Shown: positions 33,494 through 42,584 of the stretch, one piece after another
Numbering within the stretch: position 1 is the stretch's first letter
Layout of the letters: each line of letters opens with the position of its first letter
From: Rhyacophila brunnea
Taxonomy: Eukaryota > Arthropoda > Insecta > Trichoptera > Rhyacophilidae
Length of the DNA: 64,000 nt
Reading direction: 5' to 3'
Assembly (NCBI GenBank): GCA_022495005.1
Contig: JAGYXB010001997.1
Location: forward strand, 1,798,001 to 1,862,000
Position numbers and translations under genes: made by a program
Notes under the pieces: model-generated
The model's database searches: none
The model's input: the letters and a program-made list of their open reading frames with translations, nothing else
What the model was told of the DNA's origin: nothing

Positions 33494-35831
33494 AGAGGTG
33501 CTTTCCAAAAAGCTTGACAGGACATCTAGAACCCGGTTTCCGGACCTACACTCGGCCGCCTTACGACTGACTGAAGACATCACCGGATCAGCCGAAGCTT
33601 CACTCGGACGCTGCAAGCCCAAGCCACCAAGCCAGTCGCCGTGGTGGACGCAGCATGTTTCGCGCCTGCGTGACCTTTTCAGAAAAGCACGCAAGGCCCA
33701 TCAACGTGCACGCCTGCGCAAGCAACCACCTGCCTCCATCGATCCCCTTGCAACCATGGCCAAATCCACCCGAATGGAATACAAGAAAGCGATTACTCAA
33801 GCCAAGAAAGACTACTGGCGTAACTTCGTCACCATTGAGGGAGGTTCGGACCCCTGGGGTCCTCCATACCGTGCACTGAGGCTGGGACTCAGACCGACGA
33901 GCCTCTTGTGCGGCATCGAGAAACCGGGTGGCGGATTCACCAGTACCGAGTCTGAAACGGCTGCGGTCCTACTCGAGGCCCTCATCCCCCTGGATGACGA
34001 ATCCAGGGATGATAACGCCATGAGGATGGCCCGCTTTGAGGCTTCTCTTCCCATCGACACGGATCACTCATCGTTGCCTTCCGAACAGGAGATCAACCAC
34101 ATCATACGCACGTTGATTGCTGGCAAGGCCCCGGGCCCGGACTGCATTGACAATTTACTTGTCAAACGCACATGGGCCATCGCCGCGCCAGAGATTACAG
34201 CCCTCCTCAGTGACTGCATCAGAAGCGGCACGTTCCCCGACTGCTGGAAGAGGGGCTTACTTAAGGTAATCCCCAAAACTGGCAGCCGAGAACCGTCTAG
34301 CCCCAAAGCCTACCGCCCTCTAACACTTCTGCCCGCTCTGGGCAAAGTGCTGGAGAAGCTACTGTGCCACAGGATTGAAGCCCACCTGGAGACACACTCG
34401 CCGCTTTCCGATAAGCAATTTGGATTCAGAAGAGGCAAATCAACAGTCGACGCCATAAGGAACGTGATTGCCATTGCTGAAAATTCTCGCCGTAAATACG
34501 TCCTAGGAGTTTTCCTGGACATTGCAGGTGCGTTTGATAGTGCGTCTTGGCCTCTTATACTTCGAAAGCTCCGGCTGAAGAGACTACCAGGAAATTTGTT
34601 CGCGTCAATTCAAAGTTATTTCACCAATAGATCGATCGAGTTTCGAGTTGGTTCAACCACAATAAAGAGGAACACCAGCATGGGATGTCCCCAGGGCTCA
34701 GTCCTCGGGCCCCTTCTCTGGAACGTACTCTTCGACGATCTCCTTAGAATTCCGCTTCCAACCGACTGTACTGTCATTGCCTACGCAGACGATGCGCTGC
34801 TGCTGGTCGAGGCCGACAGCAGGGCGAAGATTGAGAGCACCGTTGGCGAAGCTTTAGCATCAATTGAGGCTTGGGGTAGATTAACTAGACTATCATTCGC
34901 ACCTTCCAAGACAGAAGCCATTGTCCTTAAAGGACCGAGACGACTTAGCTGTTCGAGACTACCCACAGTCCGATTCGGTGACACGAGAGTGAAAGTGTCG
35001 AAGATCGTCACCTATCTAGGCGTCAAAATGGACACAATGTTAAATTTCCTACACCATGCCGAAACCCAAGTCCACAAGGCTGGGGTGGCCTTCCAGAGGA
35101 TCGGCCGCATGGCTGGTGAAGGATGGGGCTTAAAAGTAAGGGCGCTCAAGATCACCTACGGCGCCATTTTTATGGGAATCGCGGCTTATGCCGCCAGTGC
35201 TTGGTGCCCGCGCATTTCCAAAAGTGTCAAACTTAGAATCTCTCTTTTAAGAGGACAGCGCATCGCGCTTCTGTCCATTACCAAGGCCTACCGTACTACC
35301 TCAACTGACGCGCTCCCGGTCCTGGCCGGCATTCTCCCACTTGACCTGCATATTCAGGTCAGCGGCGCTTCAATATTGCTCCTCAAGGGCGAGGAGGCCG
35401 ACGTTGGTGATTTTCACCTCGTCCCCCCCCCTCGGCTAGCTGGCGAAGGAGTAGCATTATTGAGGCGCAGAATTAGACTCATGTCGCTTAACGCGGCCAT
35501 TACGACCTGGCAGCGAAAGTGGGACGAATCGACCAAGGGCCGGCACACATATACGTTTTTTCCAAACATACAGTGGCGAATGGAGATAACCAAATATCTG
35601 ACTCCAGACCATTACACCAGTCAATTTGTGACTGGTCATGGTGGATTCGCTGGCAAGCTCTTCGAGCTTGGACTTGTAAGCCGTCCGACATGTCCATGCG
35701 GAGGGGAAATACAGGATGCCAACCACATCCTATGGGAGTGTCTGAGTATGTGCTCCGAACGGGAGGAAATGCTCAGGTCGGTCCAACCAGCTGTTGGACC
35801 CATCGGCCCGTCCGACCTGGTTGCTACTTAG
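33402..35831 (+). pseudogene. R1-clade ORF2, 3' part: reverse transcriptase
   Basis: An 809-codon frame whose first 20-25 codons overlap the endonuclease frame and are not native; homology with copy 2 starts near GNWEKFEEVL. RT motifs in order: KAYRPLTLLPALGKVLEKL, FLDIAGAFDSASW (motif A, catalytic Asp), GCPQGSVLGPLLWN (motif B), AYADDALLL (motif C, catalytic Asp pair). Near the C-terminus CPCGGEIQDANHILWEC is the CCHC-type motif of R1 proteins. The frame ends LVAT-TAG, but reading past the stop gives AFKKFAASYYGRED, matching AFKKFAALYGERE of copy 2, so about 20 C-terminal residues are lost. Confidence 0.9.
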
Positions 35832-36111
35832 GCCAATTATCTTGCTTTCAAAAAATTTGCGGCGTCTTACTACGGGCGTGAAGATCTCTTCACATAAATT
35901 TTGCTGCCTGTATGATTAGCTTCGTTCTTTAATTTAATAAACAAGTAGGTTCATTTTCTTTTTAGTAATTTCCATGTGCTTTTTCTCTCCCTGGCACTTT
36001 GCATTAGAGTAAACTCAGTAAACTCAGTCAGAGCTCACTTTGAGCGTAGCAATCTAAGTCTTGGGCATCTTCTCCCAGGACACTCCCAGGCCAATTCTTA
36101 GATGCTTCACA

Positions 36112-37683
36112 TCACCAATTGATGGGTCCCGTGATACTCTCGATTAAGACCGAGGGTGGTACGGGGCGGGTTTGGTGGAGGGACTTTAACTTCAATGTCG
36201 GGTTTAGGCGTCTTTTTCTTTTGGTTCTTGTTCTTTTTTTTGGTACGTCGGGTGTTGGTGATGCAGGGTCTGGAAGTTTGTTGGTTGCATCATGTTGCGG
36301 TGTAGAGCTTTTTAACGAGAGGGCAGTGTGTTCTGCTACGTCGAGCTTATACACTATCTTGTTGTAGTCTGTCGGCTGGTATTCATTTTCGGGGTCTTGG
36401 TCGGGTATTGGTGACGCAGGGTTGTTGGTCTCCTGTGGTTCGTCAGGTTTTGGAGTTACATCTGAAGTCTTACTTAATTCATTTAGGCGGTAGTTAAGTG
36501 CCTCTGAGTATTCGTCCATGATGAAGCAAGTTCTTGTATCTGCGTGAGAACTTGTGCAGACCAGTCCTTCTTTGAATTCTTCAGTTTTTCCGAGGTCGGT
36601 TCTTAGGATGCTTTCGGAGTGTTCGGTTGTGCGATCTAGGAGGTCTCTGATTCCTTCGCGGAACAAGCGTTTTTGTTCGGATTCGAGTTTTGTTCTTAGG
36701 AGACTTCGGATCAGCTTGTCCCTTTCCTCAGCATAGTCCAGTTTTGGTGGTCCAGAGTCGGATTCGGGAGTCTCGGGTCTTTCCACTTCCGGGGTCTCTG
36801 CGTATGAGTTATCGACAGAGTCGGAAGTCGGGGTCTCAGGTGCTGTGGTTATTACCGGTTGTGTTACCGGGGTTTCGGCTTCGGCCTCAGCGAAGGTGAC
36901 ATCAACTTCCGTCGAGGTCTCCTTGTGAAGTTTGACGTCTGGGCTTGGTTCGGCTTGTGTCTGGGTCTGGGTTGTTGTCATTGCGTTGCCTTGGATTGAG
37001 GTGCGGTGTGAGATGATGGTGGTGGTGCTCTTCCTCGGTGTTTCTACTGTGATGCTTCGGTGTAGTGCGTGTTTCAATGCGTGAATCTGCCTCCCTCTGT
37101 CATTGTCCAGGAGTTTGACCAGGACGAGAGGCATTGGATGCCGATTCCTGCCCCGTGTCATTCTCCGGACGCTGATGATCGGGAGGCCTCTGCGAAGAAG
37201 ATCGTTCGTAATGTCCTCCGTGTGCGTGCCGATCTGAAGCCCCTGATAACGACCGATAGTTGGTCGATATCGTGTCCTGAGTGAGTGGCTGGGTGTGCCT
37301 CCTTGATCGGCGCGCTGTTGTGGAGTGATGATGTGTGATGGTGACGAGTGGTCCTTGTCCAAGTGTGCGGTGACGGTCGTCGTGGCGGGTTGAAGTTTTT
37401 CCTCCAGGTAGGAGGAGGGCGGGCGGGGGGGGGCTGCGGGTAACGCCGACTCGGCCTGCTCTTGATATGCCGTCAAGAGCAGGAAGTGCAGCGTCATGAG
37501 GTCCCTCAGTTTGGTGGGCCGGAATGTGGCGAGTCTGGTTAACTCGATTTGGATGTGTTCCATCTTGTCGTAGGCGGATGATCGGTTAGACACTTGCGGC
37601 GGAGTGCAAATGGGTAATTTGCTCGGTCGGCAGGTAGCGGCAAAAAAGTAGGTAATTCTTTGCTGGTCGGCAGGATGTAGCAA
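36112..37683 (-). CDS. Gag-like ORF with PRE_C2HC-type segment, no zinc knuckle
   Basis: A 523-residue frame in GC-rich DNA, opposite to the adjoining R1 element and only a few bases from its 3' end. Residues about 145-215 (GLQIGTHTEDITNDLLRRGL to HALHRSITVETPRK, with ISVRRMT and MPLVLVKL between) fit the PRE_C2HC pattern found before the zinc knuckles in Jockey-type ORF1 proteins. The knuckles that normally follow are absent; instead there is a Thr/Glu/Pro-rich acidic region, a charged helical stretch (LIRSLLRTKLESEQKRLF) and a basic tail (KKRTRTKRKRR). No RT follows on that strand. It may be the 5' part of a Jockey-like element or a gag-only element; its start codon is provisional. Confidence 0.6.
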   Translation of the reverse strand: MLHPADQQRITYFFAATCRPSKLPICTPPQVSNRSSAYDKMEHIQIELTRLATFRPTKLRDLMTLHFLLLTAYQEQAESALPAAPPRPPSSYLEEKLQPATTTVTAHLDKDHSSPSHIITPQQRADQGGTPSHSLRTRYRPTIGRYQGLQIGTHTEDITNDLLRRGLPIISVRRMTRGRNRHPMPLVLVKLLDNDRGRQIHALKHALHRSITVETPRKSTTTIISHRTSIQGNAMTTTQTQTQAEPSPDVKLHKETSTEVDVTFAEAEAETPVTQPVITTAPETPTSDSVDNSYAETPEVERPETPESDSGPPKLDYAEERDKLIRSLLRTKLESEQKRLFREGIRDLLDRTTEHSESILRTDLGKTEEFKEGLVCTSSHADTRTCFIMDEYSEALNYRLNELSKTSDVTPKPDEPQETNNPASPIPDQDPENEYQPTDYNKIVYKLDVAEHTALSLKSSTPQHDATNKLPDPASPTPDVPKKRTRTKRKRRLNPTLKLKSLHQTRPVPPSVLIESITGPINW

Positions 37684-37725
37684 AGTAGGTAATTGCTATG
37701 TCGGCTGGTACTGCGGGTAGATTGA
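37600..37725 (-). repeat. Short direct repeats at the gag-like ORF start
   Basis: Three copies of a unit containing TACCTACTTTTTTGC / CCTGCCGACC (minus strand) about 40-50 bp apart span the first codons and upstream sequence of the gag-like ORF. Short 5' tandem units are common in non-LTR element 5' regions. Confidence 0.5.
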
Positions 37726-37984
37726 AGGTCTTGATTGGATTGAATATCTCAGCTGGAGTCGGAGCGCACGGAAAGGCGACTGCTCGCGACGGGTGCTAGA
37801 CCGCAAGTGTTTTGTGATGACCAATTCGTAGCGTGTGCGTACATATGTGTAACCGCAACACTGGCGGCTTCAACTCGCAGCCCGAGACGCGTGCGATTTG
37901 TTGCTAGCAACACTAAATGTGTTTTTTTTCTTAAATTAAAAAGTCGCATTTCACCAATATGTAGAGCTCCATTTTTGAATTAAT

Positions 37985-38145
37985 TGAAAAAGTGTGCACT
38001 ATTTTATCGAATCGCCCATAGCATACCTAAACTATTATGATTTGATTTAGGCGGGTTTTAATTGAATTTTAAAAACTAACCAGCACCATCTGCATATTGT
38101 ATTCATGAAAACAAATTTGTTTTACTGACATAGTTTGTCATGCAC
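37985..38145. mobile_element. Partial copy (right half) of the CAGTGGCGAAGGGTGG hAT MITE
   Basis: AAAAAGTGTGCACTATTTTA and GGGTTTTAATTGAATTTTAA match the right half of the element at 40648-41236. Both termini are absent. Confidence 0.55.
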
Positions 38146-38997
38146 TTTTAAATTTTTAACTAATTAAATTAGAAATCATAAGCGACTTTGCATCGCATGT
38201 CCATCTGCAGATAAGTTCACATTACTGCTCTGACATTTTATTTGTGATGGGTAGATAAGCATCCAATAATACTACATTTCGGCATTATTATTTAGTTCAA
38301 ATTTGTTTACAACCATTTACAACTTCACTCAAGTGAGAAATCACAATAAACATTCAAAATAGATGTCATAATAAAATCGAAATGGTACCATGCTTCTTGT
38401 GCTTGCTAAATAATTTGAAATGTCATAACAGAAAGAACGTATAAGAATTCTTCTATTTATAGTCCAAACTCTTTGAGACCTAACACTTTATAACGTAATG
38501 TATGTTAATGTGTTGAATTTCACAAAATTTTCGATGTAGATCGCGACTATTTTCTTACCTACGTAAAAAGTCGATCGCAAGAACAAACAAGTTGGTCACC
38601 TCTGCTATATACCTACAGCATATTATTAGGTAAATACCATAATATAAGCGTGAATAGATTTTAGCGATAGATGTGGAATATCTATGTTATTTAATGTGGT
38701 TTGGCAGGTTTATAAAAGTCGATGGCGTGTTATATTATAATCTGTGAAATTTTCTTCATGGATTTTGTAGAATATTTCGATATGGAGGGAGGCGATGTGA
38801 TTTAAGCAGAATGTAGAAAAACATGATTATTCAGGTTTTCCCAAATTGTGGACTGGCTACTTTTTGCGTAACACAATGACATTATTAATGGACAACGCAC
38901 TCAATACAGTAGCTAGGAAGTAAATTCGGGCATAGCGACATTCGCACATGTACAGGTAGACGTCACGCAATTTCCAAATTTCCATTATGCGATATCA
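38146..38997. other. Non-coding interval inside gene B intron
   Basis: AT-rich DNA with no recognised feature. Confidence 0.4.
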
Positions 38998-39200
38998 CGC
39001 ATCGGGAATTTATAGCAATATGACTTTTATTGCAATGACGTTAGAAGAGTGTTTCTAATGTCAATGTTCATTAGAGCGAACCCGTTCGAACCGAACCATT
39101 CGGCAGACCCGACAAAAAGCATCGGGAATTTATAGCAATATCACCTTTATTGTAATGGCATTAGAACAGATTATGCCATTCGGCAGACCCAACATGAAAG
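38998..39200 (+). repeat. Direct repeat, two units about 120 bp apart
   Basis: GCATCGGGAATTTATAGCAA starts at about 38999 and again at about 39119. Each copy is followed by a TTTATTG(C/T)AATG(A/G)C(A/G)TTAGAA stretch and later by CATTCGGCAGACCC. It is a short tandem duplication. Confidence 0.75.
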
Positions 39201-39388
39201 TGAGTGTCATTTTTTTCCAGATGCTTCGTCCATATTAATGTCATTGGCGTAACTACATTAAATTTAAATTATAACTTATGTTTATATTTTAACATTTAAC
39301 TTGCCTACTTCCAGTGATTATGATTGAAAGAAAATGATTGGATGACCGCTCAGTAATATCTTTGTTAATTCTTCTGAATCCATGTTAA

Positions 39389-39513
39389 AACTCATTCACC
39401 GATGACCAGTTAATTACTATTTAATTACCACATTTAATTATCATGGTAATAGTATCCAATGGCCAATTAATGGCAACGCACCAGTTGCGTTGGACGCACG
39501 GAATGAGTTTTAA
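39389..39513. mobile_element. Small inverted-repeat element (AACTCATTC ends)
   Basis: AACTCATTC at the left and GAATGAGTTT at the right bracket about 125 bp with internal GGCCAATTAATGG and GCAACGCACCAG motifs. Related stretches occur near 14170-14290 and 6690-6780. Confidence 0.45.
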
Positions 39514-39559
39514 GTAATAAACATAAATTATAAATCTTATCAAATCAATCAAATATGTG

Positions 39560-39800
39560 GGAAGTTATCACTGTGGTTAGTCATCGAGTCGGGAGTCATG
39601 GTGTGATGAGAAGTCGAGATTTGGTGATTGCTCCTATGGATGTTGGAGCGAGTTTTATTTGCAGCGTAAACAGAGTATGTTACAATACTTATGATACTGT
39701 TCCGAGGTCCGAATCTCGGTAGGATGAGATGTTGTGCGGAGCGATATAGAGACTAAGATTCTAAGATATAGAGACTAAGAAGAACAGACCGGGAACTTAT
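39560..39800 (+). other. Possible SINE-like stretch
   Basis: GAGGTCCGAATCTCGG near 39705 resembles a pol III B-box with a small hairpin, and a TGGTTAGTCATCGAGTCGGG stretch about 130 bp upstream could be a worn A-box. The spacing is longer than in a tRNA. AGATATAGAGACTAAG is directly repeated near 39750-39780. Weak call. Confidence 0.25.
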
Positions 39801-40142
39801 ATTCGAGTGACATGTCCAATGAGTTATTATGATCCGCTATTTATTGATGTACTAACAATCAAAATAACATCTTGAAAAGAATATTTAAGATATAATTATT
39901 GTAATTGAGTCAGCTACTAAATGGAGTTTGCGTCATCGGATATATGATATAAATAATAAATATATGGATATCGCGGAAACGATTTGCAGTAAGCTATTTA
40001 CTGAGTTTTCAATAATTGGACACTCCTGGAAATGGATTAGATATATTAGAGAATTTGTAATTTCGGTAATATATTTAATATCGCCGATCAATATGCTGAA
40101 ACGGATTGAGTTGTTTACACCATAAATATCATAAAAAGTTAC

Positions 40143-40538
40143 CTTTATATACCACTTTTACGCATTGATAAGTGTTTATTTCAGTAGCTCTCTGTTGTCG
40201 CCAAAAACGTTTCGCGGTGGCCACTTCCGGCCTAGAATCCTCAGGCGTAGTTGGAGCAGACGTGGCAGCATCTGTTGTAGTAGGAGGTTTAGTTGTTCCA
40301 TCAATTGTCACAGTATTTTATGAGTCAGTTGTTGTGATAGGTTTCGTTGGTGTTGTGAGTTTGGTTGTCGTAATAACTGTAACAGGAGTTGTGCTAATAG
40401 TCGTGGTTTCATGCGTAGTAGAGATGGAACTCGATGACTCTGTGGTGGTTTCGCTTGGGTGCGTATAACATATTTCCACGTTGGTCGTATTACTGACCTC
40501 CTTGCAGTCATCACAAACGTAGCACGAAAGAGTGTTAC
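40143..40538 (-). pseudogene. Gene B exon 2: first Ly6 half with Thr-rich insert
   Basis: The acceptor TTTAAG is followed by G-T AAC ACT; the donor is AAAG then GTAACTT. The exon reads GNTLSCYVCDDCKEVSNTT, then NVEICYTHPSETTTESSSS, a Thr-rich stretch, the TAA, then more Thr/Pro-rich sequence and a basic linker (AKRFWRQQR) ending TYQCVKVVYK. The last part matches the TAYECVKVVHQ end of gene A exon 2. The 396-bp length keeps phase 1 at both ends. Confidence 0.75.
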
Positions 40539-40647
40539 CTTAAATAAAAACGACATCCAACGATAAGTAGGTAAAAAAAATTATCAATTCTTCTTAAGGG
40601 GATTTACCGTTATTATCACATTTTTGACTGTGTCCACTCACTCCCGG

Positions 40648-41236
40648 CAGTGGCGAAGGGTGGAGGTAGGCTGTTAAGATCAGCCATAAATATTGCACAC
40701 TAATTTTTGTCAGTCATATGTATTTGTTTTCATTGAAATAAGACTTCAATTTACAGACGGTGTTGGTTAGTTTTTAAAATTCAATTAAACCCTACGAAAC
40801 CAAGCCATAATAAATAATAGTAAAAAAATAATCGTCTATCTATAAAATATCTAAAATTATGCAATTAAATCATGTGTAGCTTTGGATATTGTATAGATAG
40901 AATAATATTGTTTATCTATTATAGTTTGGTTGAGGCAGGGCTCAATGAATTTAAAAAAAATGAATCAACAATATGTGTAATATGTATTCTTAATTCAAAG
41001 AAAACTAATAAGTATGAATGAAAAAGTGTGCACAATTTTGTTGTATCGCCCAAAGTATACCAAAACTTTTATGGTTCGGTTTAGACAGGGTTTAATTGAT
41101 TTTTAAAAAGTTACCAACACATCTGTAAATTGTAGTCTTAGTTCAATAAAAAAACAAATGCGTTTAACTAACAGAGTTTAATGTGTACTATTTATGACGG
41201 ATCTGAACAGCCTACCTCCCATCTTCGCTACTACTG
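40648..41236. mobile_element. hAT-type MITE (CAGTGGCGAAGGGTGG), copy 1
   Basis: The left end CAGTGGCGAAGGGTGGAGGT is the same as that of 52363-52945. The right end is worn (ACAGCCTACCTCCCATCTTC then GCTACTACTG). Long subterminal inverted sequences make the whole element foldback-like. No clean 8-bp duplication remains. It lies about 110 bp upstream of gene B exon 2. Confidence 0.75.
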
Positions 41237-41365
41237 AGTGTCCAGTAAGTTAGATTGAGATTTTGGATTTTTTTTTTATAAATCAGTTTTTTATAAATCA
41301 TTATGTACCTATCAGTTAAAAATATATATATTTTTTTTTACTATAAAGTAGTTTTTTTTAGACAT

Positions 41366-41560
41366 AATGTTTGGCGCATTTCGGACGACGTGGAGAGACT
41401 GGTGGTTTTGGGGGGTTTGCAGGAAGTAGAGGAAGAGCATTCACTTTGCCCTGAGGGAAGCAGAAGATCGAAAGGGGTGCAAAATATTACAAAATTTAAA
41501 GTTCGTCACATTCCTCAACTGTGAGGGATCGACCAATAAGAAGAAGTCTTTGTTTATTAC
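41366..41560 (+). pseudogene. RTE-like 3' fragment
   Basis: FRTTWRDWWFWG and, in another frame, ALREAEDRKGCKILQNLKFV match the decayed family member at 12520-13045 (same DNA: GGTGGTTTTGGG, GAAGTAGAGGAAGAGC). Only the extreme 3' end of the element is present. Confidence 0.6.
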
Positions 41561-42114
41561 TTATTACAAAAAATAATTATTAACAATATGAAGAATAATA
41601 AAACCCCATTAATTCGATGAATCTAATTGGCGATATAATATTGATAAACTATACTTTACGATACAAACTTTTAAATGATATGAAATATTATTGAAAGATA
41701 AACTAAAATAATTTTGACCTAAGAATGAGCTTTTTAGACCCAATCAAAAAACAGCTGAATAAAATATTAACTATTAACATACCTAATGAAGATTCATCTA
41801 TATCTATAAGATATTTAAAAATAATATGTTGGTACCTAACTAATATGTATATTGTATTCATCATGATAGTAAGGTGCATGTTTTATTCAAAACCCTGAAA
41901 TATATTACATAAACGTTAATTTTACCTTAGGCCTTAGGACAAGCGCAAGCGATCGCCGGACTCTTGAGTACACGCGTAACGGGTGAGTCAAGGTACAATA
42001 GGTGACAATAATTGCCGATAGTTATAACAATTATTTATTTATTGTTACGTCTCATTTTGAATACTATCTAGTATAGTAAACTCACACTCCAACGTGTGCT
42101 CACTATACTGAGGT
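41561..42114. other. Non-coding interval
   Basis: No gene. A small inverted motif (CACACTCCAACGTGTG) with flanking ACTATACT lies near 42070-42110, next to the truncated R1 copy. Confidence 0.35.
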
Positions 42115-42280
42115 AGGTCACGATCGCGCAGACTGTCCCGGAAAAGAGATTGCTCCAAAATGTGTTGCCTGCCACCGCCACAAACGTCAAAATGATCATC
42201 CGACTCACAGTACTTCTTGCCCAGCTCGTCTGTATGCGGAGGAACGAGAACGGGCAATGACAGACTATGCATTAAAATGA
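42115..42280 (+). pseudogene. R1-clade ORF1, C-terminal remnant
   Basis: It encodes GHDRADCPGKE, then KCVACHRHKRQNDHPTHSTS and CPARLYAEERERAMTDY up to the stop. This matches the last 50 residues of the ORF1 at 31185-32732, including the third zinc-binding cluster. It ends with ATGA at 42277-42280, the same overlap with ORF2 as in the first copy. Confidence 0.85.
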
Positions 42281-42584
42281 TTTGCTTTGCTCAACTAAAT
42301 GTGGGCAAGGGAAAGGTCAGTACACTGGAGTTGGAGACCTTAATGCTCAAGAAGGGCCTGGATGTAGCGCTTGTGCAAGAGCCATATCGCTGGTGCTCTA
42401 AAATGGGGTTTGGTTCCGGCCGTGTCGTCAGTGCCTCCCCTTCATCCAAAGCCTGTATCTTTGTTGCTGACCCTCAGTTAGGCGTACTCCACCTCTCTCG
42501 CCTTTCAAATGAATATATTGCGTGTGCTGAAATCACCGCCCCTGGAGGGAGTGCAGTTATAGCAATCTCAATATATTTCAACTA

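Larger units (their letters stand above)
29490..36105 (+). mobile_element. R1-clade non-LTR retrotransposon, nearly full length
   Basis: The interval is markedly more GC-rich than its surroundings and has the R1 layout: a long 5' untranslated part (about 29490-31184, ends approximate), ORF1 with zinc knuckles, ORF2 with AP-like endonuclease then reverse transcriptase and a C-terminal CCHC motif, and a 3' part with AATAAA at 35936. It is not inserted in 28S rDNA or telomeric repeats, unlike classical R1, TRAS or SART copies. ORF2 has a frameshift and a premature stop, so this copy cannot be autonomous as read. It lies antisense in the large intron of gene B. Confidence 0.85.
27955..40538 (-). 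pseudogene. Gene B: Ly6/QVR-like paralogue of gene A, in-frame stop
   Basis: Two exons (40538-40143 and 28178-27955) have the same cysteine pattern, intron phase 1 and exon boundaries as exons 2 and 3 of gene A. The Thr-rich insert between the two cysteine halves is about 60-70 residues and not a tandem array. A TAA at 40320-40318 interrupts it. No signal-peptide exon was found upstream within the window. The intron is 11,964 bp and contains an R1-clade element and a gag-like ORF. With one stop and otherwise intact splice sites, open frames and cysteines, this could be a recent pseudogene, a null allele or an assembly error. Confidence 0.65.

Noticed and set aside
31851..33694. Several 80-195 codon frames opposite or overlapping the R1 ORFs
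   Set aside because: They are GC-driven shadows of ORF1 and ORF2 with no motifs of their own.
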